From: Flavobacteriaceae bacterium S0862
GTDB lineage: Bacteria > Bacteroidota > Bacteroidia > Flavobacteriales > Flavobacteriaceae
Reading direction: 5' to 3'
Length of the DNA stretch: 64,000 nucleotides
Assembly: GCA_023015825.1 (NCBI GenBank)
Contig: JALKAW010000006.1
Span: 171,737-235,736 of the forward strand
Numbering within the stretch: the first letter of the stretch is position 1; the number at the start of each line of letters is the position of its first letter. The notes beneath the pieces were generated by a model. It worked only from the letters and a program-made list of their open reading frames with translations. It searched no databases and was not told where the DNA came from. Shown piece by piece: positions 9,412 through 18,424 of this stretch. The translations under genes were made by a program, and so were the position numbers.

Positions 9412-9960
9412 TTATTTCTCTGTAAACTCAGGTTTAAACGCTTTGTAATACTCAGTAAAAGCATCTTGAGATTTAATGTTTTTATGATCGTTATTTTTAA
9501 ACATTTTTAAATATAACTCCAATTCTTGAGGTTTCTTAACACCTCTTAAAGGGACTAACATTTTTAAATCTTCATCAATAAAAACAACCGTTGGATAAGC
9601 TTGGACACCAAAATACCTTGTTAGTTGGTGCGGAGAATTTCTAGTTTTTGCTCTTCCAGAATCGTAATTGGGATTGGCAAATGGTTTACCATTAAAAACC
9701 ACTTCATCATTCCCTTCAGCATTGAATTTCACTGCATAATAATGTTTGTTAACATAATCAACTACATTTTTGTTTTGGAAGGTAATTCTATCCATCAATT
9801 TACATGGTCCACACCAAACGGTGTACATGTCAATCATGATTTTTTTTGGTGTTTTCTTTTGAAGTTCTTGTGCTTCTTCAAGCGACACCCAATTAATGTC
9901 TTGTGCCGATATTAGGTTTACGGCAAAGACTAATACGAAGGCAATTACTATCTTTTTCAT
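9412..9960 (-). CDS. exported thioredoxin-fold protein (WCGPC)
   Basis: Periplasmic thiol-disulfide protein of the thioredoxin_7/DUF255-like type. The start at 9960 is chosen because an Ala-type signal peptide (ending LISAQ, about residue 20) begins there; the longer frame adds 20 residues. The redox motif WCGPC lies at residues 49-53, followed by a helix (KLMDRITFQNKNVVDYV) and the cis-Pro strand AYPTVVFID. An insert rich in Asn/Gly (about 75-100) is typical of the Bacteroidota subgroup. It follows the peptide transporter on the same strand. Specific partners cannot be read from sequence. Confidence 0.9.
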   Translation of the reverse strand: MKKIVIAFVLVFAVNLISAQDINWVSLEEAQELQKKTPKKIMIDMYTVWCGPCKLMDRITFQNKNVVDYVNKHYYAVKFNAEGNDEVVFNGKPFANPNYDSGRAKTRNSPHQLTRYFGVQAYPTVVFIDEDLKMLVPLRGVKKPQELELYLKMFKNNDHKNIKSQDAFTEYYKAFKPEFTEK

Positions 9961-10048
9961 AATTCGATTTGTTGCAAAATATGTGCCTAACTTACAAAAA
10001 ATGCCCCTAAAAAGGAGCATTTTACGTTTATTTTAACGATATTTTCGA

Positions 10049-11581
10049 TTAATGGACGTTGCCCATTAGTTTTTTCATTAGTGGTCCAAATACCAATACA
10101 ATTAAACCTGCTCCAATGGAATACTGTGCAATTAAGCTAAATCCATCAGTATAAACACTCAACGTATCAAAACCTCCAATATTGGCATCTGTACTTTCAA
10201 TAGCAAGCTTCTCTCCAATAAATCCAACTATTTGAAATGCAAAAGCGGAAGACAAAAACCATATACCCATCATAAAGGCTACAATTCGTTTTGGTGATAA
10301 ATCAGTAATTTTGGATAATCCAACAGGTGACATAAATAACTCACCAACAGATATTATAAAATACATCGCTAATAAATACCACATTGGTACCATACCTTCT
10401 GAGTTAGCACTTCCACCACTTAGTGCCAACACATAAAAACTGACACCTGCTAATACCAAACCTAAACCGAACTTATAAGGTGTTCTAGGGTTTAATCCTC
10501 TTTTAGACAGATATCCCCACAAAATAGAGATTGGGATAGCAAGTATAATGATAAACATGGAATTAAAAGAATTGGTTTGACTAGCATTAAAAAATACTAA
10601 ATCTACATTTCTAGATGCAAATAATGTAATCACACTTCCAGATAATTCATGAAAACCCCAAAAAAGCATCATAAAAAACGTAATTAAAACAGCCATAAAC
10701 AGTTTCTTACGTTCATCTAATGTAGCTTTATACATTATATATCCCATATAAAGTAAAACTGTTATGCCTATTATTTTAAACAAAAGTCCTACAACGGTTT
10801 CATCGCCTAAAAATGACTCTCCATTTGCTATTGTTTTATAAGATGCAAGCATATAAGCGATTATAGGTACACTTAAAAATGAAATAATAGGAACAAACGT
10901 TTTTTGAGGAATTCCTAAAACTTTCTTTTCATATACTTCAGGATTTGGAGGCAATCCTTTATCACCAAAAACGTTCTTTTTAATACCACTCCAAAAGAAA
11001 ATAAGTCCAGTTAACATCCCTATGCCTGCTAAACCAAACCCATAATGCCATCCATAAGTATAAGCTAACCAGCCACATAATAACGGAGCTATCCAGCCTC
11101 CAATATTTATCCCCATATAAAAAATGGTAAATCCAGAATCTTTTCTCATATCACCATCAGGGTATAATGCCCCGACAAACGTGGATATATTAGGTTTAAA
11201 AAATCCATTACCTACTATGATAAGCGATAAAGCTAAAAAAAATGCAATGTTATTTTCTATAGCTAAAACAAAATGTCCTAATGCCATTAAAACTCCTCCT
11301 AAAAAAATAGAGCTTCGCATTCCTAATATTTTATCAGAAATTCTACCTCCAATCACCGTAGAAGCATACACTAAAGATCCATAAGACGCATAGACAACTG
11401 CTGTGGCAGTATCTCGCTCTACTAAGGCTTCAAAGATTACTTCAACCATATAAAGCGTTAACAACGCTCTCATTCCATAGAAACTGAAACGCTCCCATAA
11501 TTCTGCGAAGAATAAATAAAATAAACCTCTTGGATGCCCAAATAAATCAGGTTGATTATTGTTTTCTACTGTATCTGCCAT
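10049..11581 (-). CDS. POT-family proton-coupled peptide transporter
   Basis: Twelve-plus-helix MFS protein that imports di- and tripeptides with protons. Family motifs are visible: FAELWERFSFYGMRALL at the start (the ExxERFxYYG motif) and the helix-5 type segment FTIFYMGINIGGWIAPL. GKIxEL-type segments such as SVGELFMSPVGL appear near residue 415. Length 510 is normal. It probably works with the many peptidases encoded at 22-38 kb, an inference from shared substrate class. It diverges from mvaA with a 156-base gap containing a short hairpin at 11673-11687. Confidence 0.93.
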   Translation of the reverse strand: MADTVENNNQPDLFGHPRGLFYLFFAELWERFSFYGMRALLTLYMVEVIFEALVERDTATAVVYASYGSLVYASTVIGGRISDKILGMRSSIFLGGVLMALGHFVLAIENNIAFFLALSLIIVGNGFFKPNISTFVGALYPDGDMRKDSGFTIFYMGINIGGWIAPLLCGWLAYTYGWHYGFGLAGIGMLTGLIFFWSGIKKNVFGDKGLPPNPEVYEKKVLGIPQKTFVPIISFLSVPIIAYMLASYKTIANGESFLGDETVVGLLFKIIGITVLLYMGYIMYKATLDERKKLFMAVLITFFMMLFWGFHELSGSVITLFASRNVDLVFFNASQTNSFNSMFIIILAIPISILWGYLSKRGLNPRTPYKFGLGLVLAGVSFYVLALSGGSANSEGMVPMWYLLAMYFIISVGELFMSPVGLSKITDLSPKRIVAFMMGIWFLSSAFAFQIVGFIGEKLAIESTDANIGGFDTLSVYTDGFSLIAQYSIGAGLIVLVFGPLMKKLMGNVH

Positions 11582-11709
11582 AATTAAATAATTAGTATAG
11601 TTAGTTTATTAGTATGCCAAGTTTAATAAAAAATAAGCAAAAACACCTAATATTAGCAGTTAAATAAATGAATGCTTCGCTGAAGCAACCATATTTTAGG
11701 TAAGAATAG

Positions 11710-11717
11710 TATCTTTG
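11710..11717 (+). promoter_or_regulatory. housekeeping -7 box of mvaA
   Basis: TATCTTTG matches TAnnTTTG and lies 20 bases before the mvaA ATG, implying a short leader. No clear -33 TTG is seen at the usual distance. Confidence 0.5.
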
Positions 11718-11737
11718 CGAATATAATTTTTGATTAA

Positions 11738-13048
11738 ATGAGTAAGTCTATTTCTGGTTTTTCTAAACTATCTAAATCTAAAAAAATTGATTGGGTTGTC
11801 GATACTTATTTTTCTAATAAAGAAGAAGCTAAAACCATAATAAAACAGTATTGGAATGCCAACGACAAGTTGCAACAATTACATGACGAATTTATTGAAA
11901 ACACCATTACTAATTACTACTTGCCATTAGGTATAGCGCCTAATTTCCTTATAAACAATAATTTATATACCATCCCTATGGCTATCGAAGAAAGCTCGGT
12001 AGTTGCTGCTGCTAGTAAAGCTGCCAAATTTTGGTTAAATCGTGGAGGTTTTAAAACAAAGGTGATTTCAACTACTAAGATAGGGCAAGTCCATTTTACT
12101 TTCAACGGAGATTATAGTATCCTAAAAAAATATTTTCAGCATATAAAGCCTCAATTAATTACCAATACAAAACCTATTACCAAAAACATGGAAAAGCGTG
12201 GTGGTGGTATTTTGGATATAAAATTAATTGATAAAACAAGTTCGATTGCTAATTATTACCAATTGCATGCAACTTTCGAGACCTTGGATGCGATGGGAGC
12301 TAATTTCATTAATTCATGCTTAGAAAGTTTTGCGAACACTTTTAAGACTGAAGCAACATATTTTGATGGTATAAAAGATTCAGATATTGATATAGTAATG
12401 AGTATTCTTTCCAATTATGTTCCTGAATGTTTGGTTAGAGCAGAAGTAAGTTGCAAAGTAGAAGATTTAAATGAAGATCCAAATGTTTCACCAGAAGACT
12501 TTGCTCATAAATTTATTCAAGCAGTACAAATAGCTGAAGTAGAACCATACAGAGCAGTCACTCACAATAAAGGCATCATGAATGGTATTGATGCTGTTGT
12601 ATTAGCCACGGGAAACGATTTTAGAGCTGTTGAAGCTGGTGTACACGCTTATGCATCAAGAAACGGCAGTTATTCCAGTTTAACCCACGCTAAAGTAGAG
12701 AATGGTATTTTTAAGTTTTGGATTGAAATCCCTTTAGCTTTAGGAACGGTTGGTGGATTAACTGGTTTGCATCCTTTAGTAAAGTTATCTTTAGAAATGC
12801 TTAATAAACCATCTGCTAAAGAACTTATGATGATTGTGGCAGTAGCTGGATTAGCACAAAACTTTGCTGCTCTCAGGTCGTTAACAACAACTGGAATACA
12901 ACAAGGTCATATGAAAATGCATTTAATGAATATATTAAATCAGTTTAATGCAAATGATAATGAGAAAACAACACTTATTGAACATTTTAAAACTAATGTC
13001 GTAACTCATAGTGCTGTTGTGGAGGCTATTGAAAACCTAAGACGTTAA
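11738..13048 (+). CDS. mvaA: hydroxymethylglutaryl-CoA reductase (class II type)
   Basis: Interconverts HMG-CoA and mevalonate, the committed step of the mevalonate route to isoprenoids. Class II residues are present: the catalytic Glu pair in MAIEESSVVAAAS (residues 84-85), the Lys of HNKGIMNGID, the Asp of ATGNDFRAVEAG and the His of TGIQQGHMKMH. Length, 436 residues, fits the 'degradative' class II group, which in Flavobacteriaceae serves biosynthesis. The stop codon overlaps by one base the start of a GHMP kinase, confirming a mevalonate pathway pair. The other pathway genes are not in this window. Confidence 0.96.
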   Translation: MSKSISGFSKLSKSKKIDWVVDTYFSNKEEAKTIIKQYWNANDKLQQLHDEFIENTITNYYLPLGIAPNFLINNNLYTIPMAIEESSVVAAASKAAKFWLNRGGFKTKVISTTKIGQVHFTFNGDYSILKKYFQHIKPQLITNTKPITKNMEKRGGGILDIKLIDKTSSIANYYQLHATFETLDAMGANFINSCLESFANTFKTEATYFDGIKDSDIDIVMSILSNYVPECLVRAEVSCKVEDLNEDPNVSPEDFAHKFIQAVQIAEVEPYRAVTHNKGIMNGIDAVVLATGNDFRAVEAGVHAYASRNGSYSSLTHAKVENGIFKFWIEIPLALGTVGGLTGLHPLVKLSLEMLNKPSAKELMMIVAVAGLAQNFAALRSLTTTGIQQGHMKMHLMNILNQFNANDNEKTTLIEHFKTNVVTHSAVVEAIENLRR

Positions 13049-13959
13049 TGAGTCATTATTATAGCAACGGAAAATTATTAATTACTGGTGAATATACTGT
13101 TCTAGATGGAGCGTTAGCTTTGGCAGTTCCCACTAAGTATGGACAATCTTTAACAGTTGCCCCAATTCCAGAAAATAATATTATATGGAAAAGTATAGAT
13201 AGCGAAAACAACGTTTGGTTTGAAGATAGTTTTCCAATAGAGGAAATTGCTTCAGATTTCCTAAAGCCTCGCAATGACATTTCGAAAAGAATCATTCAAA
13301 TATTAAATACTGCAAAAGAACTAAACCCTAGTTTTTTGAATATAAAAACTGGTTTTAGAGTTACTACTAAGCTCGATTTTCCAAGAAACTGGGGACTTGG
13401 TAGTTCTTCTACACTTATAAATAATATAGCCAATTGGGCAAAAGTTGATGCTTACAGGTTGTTAGAAATGACATTTGGAGGTAGTGGTTACGATATTGCT
13501 TGTGCTCAACACAGTAATTCCATTACGTATCAATTAAAAGATTCTTACAGAGACGTTAATGATGTAGTGTTTAATCCAGAGTTTAAAGGTAATCTGTATT
13601 TTGTCCATTTAAATAAAAAACAGAATAGTCGTGAAGGAATTATTCAATATCATAAAAGCAAAGACGCAATCTCTTCTAAAATCAGTGATATAAATGATAT
13701 TACAAATAAAATTATTAATTGTACATCATTAGAAGACTTTAATAAACTTATAGATTTACATGAATCGATTGTAAGTTCCATTATAAACCAACCAACAGTT
13801 AAAGATTCTCTTTTTAAAGACTTTAATGGCTCTGTTAAAAGTCTTGGGGCTTGGGGAGGTGATTTTATTTTAGTGAGTACTTTAGATAATCCAAGCTCTT
13901 ATTTTAAAGAAAAAGGTTATCCTACAATTATTTATTATAAAGACATGATATTAAACTAA
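13048..13959 (+). CDS. GYDIA-family GHMP kinase (mevalonate pathway)
   Basis: Small-molecule kinase of the GHMP superfamily. The N-terminal YSNGKLLITGEYTVLDGA substrate segment, the phosphate-binding loop LGSSST at 117-122 and the family-naming motif GGSGYDIACAQ (GYDIA at 147-151) are all present. It probably phosphorylates mevalonate or phosphomevalonate, judged from its one-base overlap with mvaA; the exact substrate of this family is not shown by sequence. At 303 residues the length is usual. The stop codon lies within the left arm of a long terminator hairpin. Confidence 0.93.
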   Translation: MSHYYSNGKLLITGEYTVLDGALALAVPTKYGQSLTVAPIPENNIIWKSIDSENNVWFEDSFPIEEIASDFLKPRNDISKRIIQILNTAKELNPSFLNIKTGFRVTTKLDFPRNWGLGSSSTLINNIANWAKVDAYRLLEMTFGGSGYDIACAQHSNSITYQLKDSYRDVNDVVFNPEFKGNLYFVHLNKKQNSREGIIQYHKSKDAISSKISDINDITNKIINCTSLEDFNKLIDLHESIVSSIINQPTVKDSLFKDFNGSVKSLGAWGGDFILVSTLDNPSSYFKEKGYPTIIYYKDMILN

Positions 13960-13995
13960 AAAGAGCTTCACATTGTGAAGCTCTTTTTAGTTTAA
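13951..13995. terminator. bidirectional terminator between GHMP kinase and ppiD
   Basis: A perfect 21-base inverted repeat (13951-13971 and 13975-13995) around a three-base loop, core agagcttcac/gtgaagctct with flanking A and T runs. The left arm contains the kinase stop codon. Serves both convergent genes. Confidence 0.85.
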
Positions 13996-14010
13996 ATATT
14001 GTAGCTATTC

Positions 14011-16158
14011 TTAATAGAAAGCAGCTCTGTTGTCTTCAATTTTAGCAGCCTTTTTAAGGGCTTCCAATAATGCTGTGTTAACTGTTGTAGCCTTAGCTGT
14101 TCCAATTCGGTTTGCAGCAGCTTGATAATTTGGAAGCTCAGGAGCTGGTGTTGTTTTTGTTACTTGAACAACAAACACACCTGTATTTCCTTGAATTGGT
14201 TTAGATACTGTCCCTTCGCCTAATCCAAAAGCAGTTCCAACAACCTTAGGTTCATTTCCAGCTCCAGATACTGTTGGGCTTTTCATAGTAACTGCTAATG
14301 CGGTTTGAACTGTTTGACTTTCACTGGCTGCGATATCTTCTAAACTTGCACCAGAAATACGTGCTTTTATAAGTTCTGCTTTCTTTTGTTTTCTAATTTC
14401 TGGTAATGCAGTAATAGATGCCTTTTCAGTACTCATTAACCCTTTTTCATTGATTCCAGTTAGTTGTACAATTGCATAACCTCCAGGTATATTAAATCTT
14501 TTAATGTCTCCAACTTTAACGCCGTCTTCATAAGCCCATCTAACAATAGCTCTTTGGCTACCCAAACCTGGAATAGCTTCGTCTAGTTCTTTAACAGCGC
14601 TTACTGGTTTTACAGTATAATCGCTTTCGCTTGCTACTTCTGCAAAATCTCTATCTGCAACTGCTATTTCAAATTTAGATGTCTCGTTAAACACTCTATC
14701 AACCGTTGCATCAGAAGGTTCGATTTCTTTTGCTAAGTTACCAACCTTAATCGCTTTTTGCTTTTCTCCTTGACTTAATATTTCGATAACGTGATATCCA
14801 AAATCAGTTTTAACTACGTCTAAGGCTCTTACATTATTGTCGAATGCAAATGCTTTAAACTCTGGAGCCATTCCTGCAGTATATGCAAATTCAATTTCTC
14901 CATCATTTTGATTACTAACTAAGTCTGATGATAATATAAGTAAATCTTGAAATTTAGAACGATTGGATCTTACAACTCCTAAAATACTATCAGCAGTTGC
15001 TTTTGCTTCATCTTCTGTTTTTACAACATCTGGAGCAGCTTGTACAGCACCAGCAAACGGAATTAAGATATGCCTTACTTTAACCGAGTCTGCTATTTGT
15101 TTAACATCTACAATCTTACTAATCATAAACATATTGTTATTCTTGTAAGGACCGTAAGTTTCACCTTTGTTTAAGTTCCAAATACTATCGGCGTGTTCAA
15201 CTGGTAAATCTGATTTAAAGATAAAATCATTGTATAATTTAACTGCTGAATTTGCTGCTAAGAAGCCTTCGTCATCAGTAGCGTTTTTAAATCCTATGAC
15301 AGTTTCATCAACTTCTGGTGTAGTTGGGTTGTCTTCTTTTCCATTTAAAACCTCAATCAATTCATTTTGAATTGCTGTTTCATCCTCTAAAGAAGGTTCT
15401 TCCATAAATTGCACAAAACGAATATCTCTAGATTCATCTACTTCGTATTGGCTTTTATTTTTAGTTATATAACTAGAAATATCAGACTTAGTAACTGTTA
15501 TTGTACTATCTGCAATAGATGTGTAAGGGATTCTAACATATTTAAAATCTACTTTGTCGTTTTCTAGTTTATAATCTAATTCTCCTTCGGCTAGTGTTCC
15601 AGAAATACCAGCTTTAACCATGTTAAAGTATGTTTGTTGTTTTCCAGAAACTGCCATATTATTTTCATAATTGGTCCAAGCTTCATAGTTTATTGGAGAA
15701 CCTCCTAATATAGCTGTTTGAGGAGAAATAGCTTTTAAGTTTGCAATAAATTCGTTTAATTTATTTTCATCATAAATACCATCTTCATTTTTAAACTCTT
15801 CAAAATTAGTTAAACCTAATCTTAACAAGTCTCTCATTTGGTCCCGCTCTACAGTTAGTCCTAAAGCATCGTATTGCGCATTCATTACAGCATCGTTTAC
15901 TTCTTGATCCCAAACTCTATTCATTACTTGAGTAGCTGTTAGCGATCCTCCAAATTGACGTTGAGCATTTTCAACTTTAAGTTGAAAATCGGCACGGTCA
16001 ATATCTTTACCATTAACGGTAGCGATTACGTTTTGTGACTTACTATTAAAGCCATCGGTATTTTTAAATAAATCGGCTAGGACAAAAGAGAAAAGTGCCA
16101 TAGCGATTACTAAGATTAAAAATAACGATCGTTGTCTAATTTTATTTAAAATTGCCAT
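14011..16158 (-). CDS. PpiD/SurA-like periplasmic chaperone, peptidylprolyl isomerase
   Basis: Membrane-anchored folding factor for outer-membrane and periplasmic proteins. The start at 16158 is preferred because MAILNKIRQRSLFLILVIAM begins the usual PpiD membrane anchor (helix at about 12-32); the longer frame adds 17 residues. A SurA_N-like helical region follows (about 35-200), then a parvulin-type isomerase domain near 360-455 (VKVRHILIPF ... TDFGYHVIEI), then a second, more diverged parvulin-like part to the C-terminus. Length 715 is normal for the Bacteroidota form. It closes the envelope gene block that starts at coaX. Confidence 0.92.
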   Translation of the reverse strand: MAILNKIRQRSLFLILVIAMALFSFVLADLFKNTDGFNSKSQNVIATVNGKDIDRADFQLKVENAQRQFGGSLTATQVMNRVWDQEVNDAVMNAQYDALGLTVERDQMRDLLRLGLTNFEEFKNEDGIYDENKLNEFIANLKAISPQTAILGGSPINYEAWTNYENNMAVSGKQQTYFNMVKAGISGTLAEGELDYKLENDKVDFKYVRIPYTSIADSTITVTKSDISSYITKNKSQYEVDESRDIRFVQFMEEPSLEDETAIQNELIEVLNGKEDNPTTPEVDETVIGFKNATDDEGFLAANSAVKLYNDFIFKSDLPVEHADSIWNLNKGETYGPYKNNNMFMISKIVDVKQIADSVKVRHILIPFAGAVQAAPDVVKTEDEAKATADSILGVVRSNRSKFQDLLILSSDLVSNQNDGEIEFAYTAGMAPEFKAFAFDNNVRALDVVKTDFGYHVIEILSQGEKQKAIKVGNLAKEIEPSDATVDRVFNETSKFEIAVADRDFAEVASESDYTVKPVSAVKELDEAIPGLGSQRAIVRWAYEDGVKVGDIKRFNIPGGYAIVQLTGINEKGLMSTEKASITALPEIRKQKKAELIKARISGASLEDIAASESQTVQTALAVTMKSPTVSGAGNEPKVVGTAFGLGEGTVSKPIQGNTGVFVVQVTKTTPAPELPNYQAAANRIGTAKATTVNTALLEALKKAAKIEDNRAAFY

Positions 16159-16334
16159 AAATATTATAAATTTTAAGTAACCTTTTTTGGGGTTTAACAT
16201 ATAGATCAATACATACGAAAAATAGGTAAGTGATGATCTTTGATTAACTTCGATAAAATATCGTGCGCGAAAATACCATTTTCTGCTTAATAATAAAAGC
16301 AGAACAACGTATTAATTGTACTGTTGTAAGATTT

Positions 16335-17621
16335 TTAATCGTCTTTGATAATGCGAAGGGAGACAATTTCTATTTTAGTATTGGAGACCTCTAAAATTGT
16401 AAACAAATAGTTGTCTATGGTTACTTTTTCGTTTTGCTGCGGAATTTCCTCGGTGCTATTAACAATTAAGCCACCAAGGGTTTCATAATTTTCGTTTTCC
16501 GGCAAATCTAGTTTATAGGTCTCGTTAATATAGTCTACATCCAATCTTGCAGAAAAATTAAATTCGGTTTCGCTTACTTTTTCTTCTAGTAATTCAATTG
16601 TATCATGTTCGTCTTCTATTTCGCCAAATAGTTCTTCAACAATATCTTCAATGGTTATGATTCCTGAAGTCCCTCCATATTCATCTAGCACCACCGAAAC
16701 ACTCTTGCGTTTTTTAATAAGTACATTTAAAACATCCTTAATTAACATGGTTTCTGGAACAAATTCTACTGGTATAATAATGGATTTTATAGTTTTAGGA
16801 TTTTTAAAAAGATCAAAAGAATGTACATATCCCAAAATATCATCTATAGTATCTTTATATACTAGAATTTTGGAATGTCCTGTGGATGTAAAAAGCTCGT
16901 TTAGGGTCTGTATTTTATCATGAATCTCTACTGCAACCAACTCGGTACGTGGTATCATTACCTCTCGAGATTTTACTTCGGAAAACTCCAAAGCATTTTG
17001 GAAAATTTGAATTTCACTGTCTACATCATCATCATCTTCAACCGATTCCATCTGTTCACTTATGTAATGTCCTAATTCTACTTTTGTAAATGCTAATTGT
17101 ACTTGATCACCATCTGTTTTAAAAAAGGTTTTTAATACCATATCGGAAATCCAAATAACAAAATCAGAAATTAATGAAAACAGTAAGAAAAACACATAAG
17201 CTGGAATAGAAAATAGCTTTAATAGCAGGTTAGAATATATTTGAAAGAAGACTTTTGGTAAAAACTCTGCGGTAATTAGTATTATTAAAGTGGAGATTAT
17301 GGTTTGTGTTAATAGACTAAAATCGGTAATTAATGCACTAAGAATAGCATTGTTAAGTGTCATGTCTTGAAACCAAGCCATTAACATATCTCCCATGTAA
17401 AAGCCATAAATAACCAATGCTATATTGTTTCCAATAAGCATGGTGGCAATAAATTTTGAAGGTTTTGCTGTAAGTCTTGTTAGTATTTTGGCTAAAAAAC
17501 CACTTTGTTTTTTTTCAATTTCAATATGAATCTTGTTTGAAGATACATAGGCTATTTCCATTCCTGAGAAAAACGCTGAAAACAGCAGAGAGATAATAAT
17601 AATTAGGATTTCGGAACTCAT
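16335..17621 (-). CDS. CNNM/CBS-pair/CorC_HlyC membrane protein (hemolysin family)
   Basis: Domain order is a CNNM (DUF21) region of three to four helices (about 1-170), a CBS pair (about 195-325, starting at SREVMIPRTELVAV) and a C-terminal CorC_HlyC domain (about 345-428, LGGLIVNSTEEIP). This is the layout of divalent-cation transport or homeostasis proteins and of GldE in gliding flavobacteria. GldE itself is usually next to gldD, which is absent here, so I call it only a family member. A 63-residue membrane protein lies three bases upstream, then lptC. Confidence 0.9.
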   Translation of the reverse strand: MSSEILIIIISLLFSAFFSGMEIAYVSSNKIHIEIEKKQSGFLAKILTRLTAKPSKFIATMLIGNNIALVIYGFYMGDMLMAWFQDMTLNNAILSALITDFSLLTQTIISTLIILITAEFLPKVFFQIYSNLLLKLFSIPAYVFFLLFSLISDFVIWISDMVLKTFFKTDGDQVQLAFTKVELGHYISEQMESVEDDDDVDSEIQIFQNALEFSEVKSREVMIPRTELVAVEIHDKIQTLNELFTSTGHSKILVYKDTIDDILGYVHSFDLFKNPKTIKSIIIPVEFVPETMLIKDVLNVLIKKRKSVSVVLDEYGGTSGIITIEDIVEELFGEIEDEHDTIELLEEKVSETEFNFSARLDVDYINETYKLDLPENENYETLGGLIVNSTEEIPQQNEKVTIDNYLFTILEVSNTKIEIVSLRIIKDD

Positions 17622-17624
17622 TTT

Positions 17625-17816
17625 TTAAAGCTTTCCTCTATCCTCGAAACGCTTTCTAAATTTCTTTCTAAAAAAGAACATAAAAATTGCTAAAGCTGCA
17701 AGAGCTAATGATAAATATGGACTTTTTTCTTCTACATTCCAGTTGCTTATAGCATCGTATATAAACAATACTGCGAAAATTAAATACGCATATTGAAAAA
17801 GCTGTAATACTTTCAT
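17625..17816 (-). CDS. 63-residue membrane protein
   Basis: I do not recognise a family. Two hydrophobic segments (about 4-24 and 33-50) are followed by a strongly basic tail FRKKFRKRFEDRGK, so the C-terminus should be cytoplasmic. It sits 53 bases after lptC and three bases before the CNNM gene, on the same strand, and the position is conserved in the flavobacterial gene order I know. The short spacing and good coding composition support a real gene. No function can be proposed. Confidence 0.75.
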   Translation of the reverse strand: MKVLQLFQYAYLIFAVLFIYDAISNWNVEEKSPYLSLALAALAIFMFFFRKKFRKRFEDRGKL

Positions 17817-17869
17817 TACTAATAATGAGTTAGTGATTGTTGTAATTTATAACAACGCAAAGATAACAA

Positions 17870-18424
17870 TTATTCGTCTAAATATATGGTGCCTGAATAC
17901 TCTAAAACGTTGGCAATTGTAAAATCTTTATTTGCATCGAAACCTGTTCCCAAATCAATAGCGTCTTTTCGACGAAATCTTACAGGCTTATTCGTAAACA
18001 TCCATTCACGTTTTTGATCATAGAATAATTGCTCGGTAAATAATGTGTCATTACTCTGAGTTGCCACAACAACATTTCCTTGAAGGTCTATTAAATCGGT
18101 GTCATTATATATCATAGCAAAATCTGCTATCACATTATTTTTATTGCCTTTTTCATCGTAAATAGTGAAGTTGATTCCTTGTGGGAATTCGACAAAAGAA
18201 AACTCTCTGTTTGAGAAATCTAACATTTTAGGACTTATTAAATGCGATTTAAGTCTTCCAGAATCGGTATATTTCGTATTGATGTTTTCTGCTTCAGTTA
18301 TTGGTTTATCGCTTAAAAGCCCAATTTTTTGAACTTCTTTAAAGTTGTCTTTACATGAAAAAAACATGGTCACAGTTAAAACTGTGACCATGCAAATAAT
18401 ACTATTTTTTACTATTGAACCCAT
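17870..18424 (-). CDS. lptC: LPS export ABC transporter periplasmic protein LptC
   Basis: Periplasmic bridge component that passes lipopolysaccharide from LptB2FG toward LptA and LptD. The protein has an N-terminal hydrophobic segment with a Cys (VTMFFSC), then the LptC/OstA-like beta-jellyroll: YTDSGRLKSHLISPKM, FPQGINFTIYDEKG, ADFAMIYNDTDLIDLQGNVVV and RRKDAIDLGTGF are the usual strands. Length 184 is normal. Its start codon overlaps the stop of the TPR gene by one base. Together with lpxB this confirms a conventional LPS pathway. The N-terminal Cys suggests lipid anchoring in place of a single helix. Confidence 0.93.
   Translation of the reverse strand: MGSIVKNSIICMVTVLTVTMFFSCKDNFKEVQKIGLLSDKPITEAENINTKYTDSGRLKSHLISPKMLDFSNREFSFVEFPQGINFTIYDEKGNKNNVIADFAMIYNDTDLIDLQGNVVVATQSNDTLFTEQLFYDQKREWMFTNKPVRFRRKDAIDLGTGFDANKDFTIANVLEYSGTIYLDE

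Noticed and set aside
15059..15300. Plus-strand frames opposite ppiD and other long minus genes
   Set aside because: They are shadow frames in AT-rich sequence lacking promoters and protein motifs.
16335..17621. Calling the CNNM/CBS gene gldE
   Set aside because: Domain layout fits, but gldD and other gliding genes are absent next to it, and paralogues with the same domains are common.
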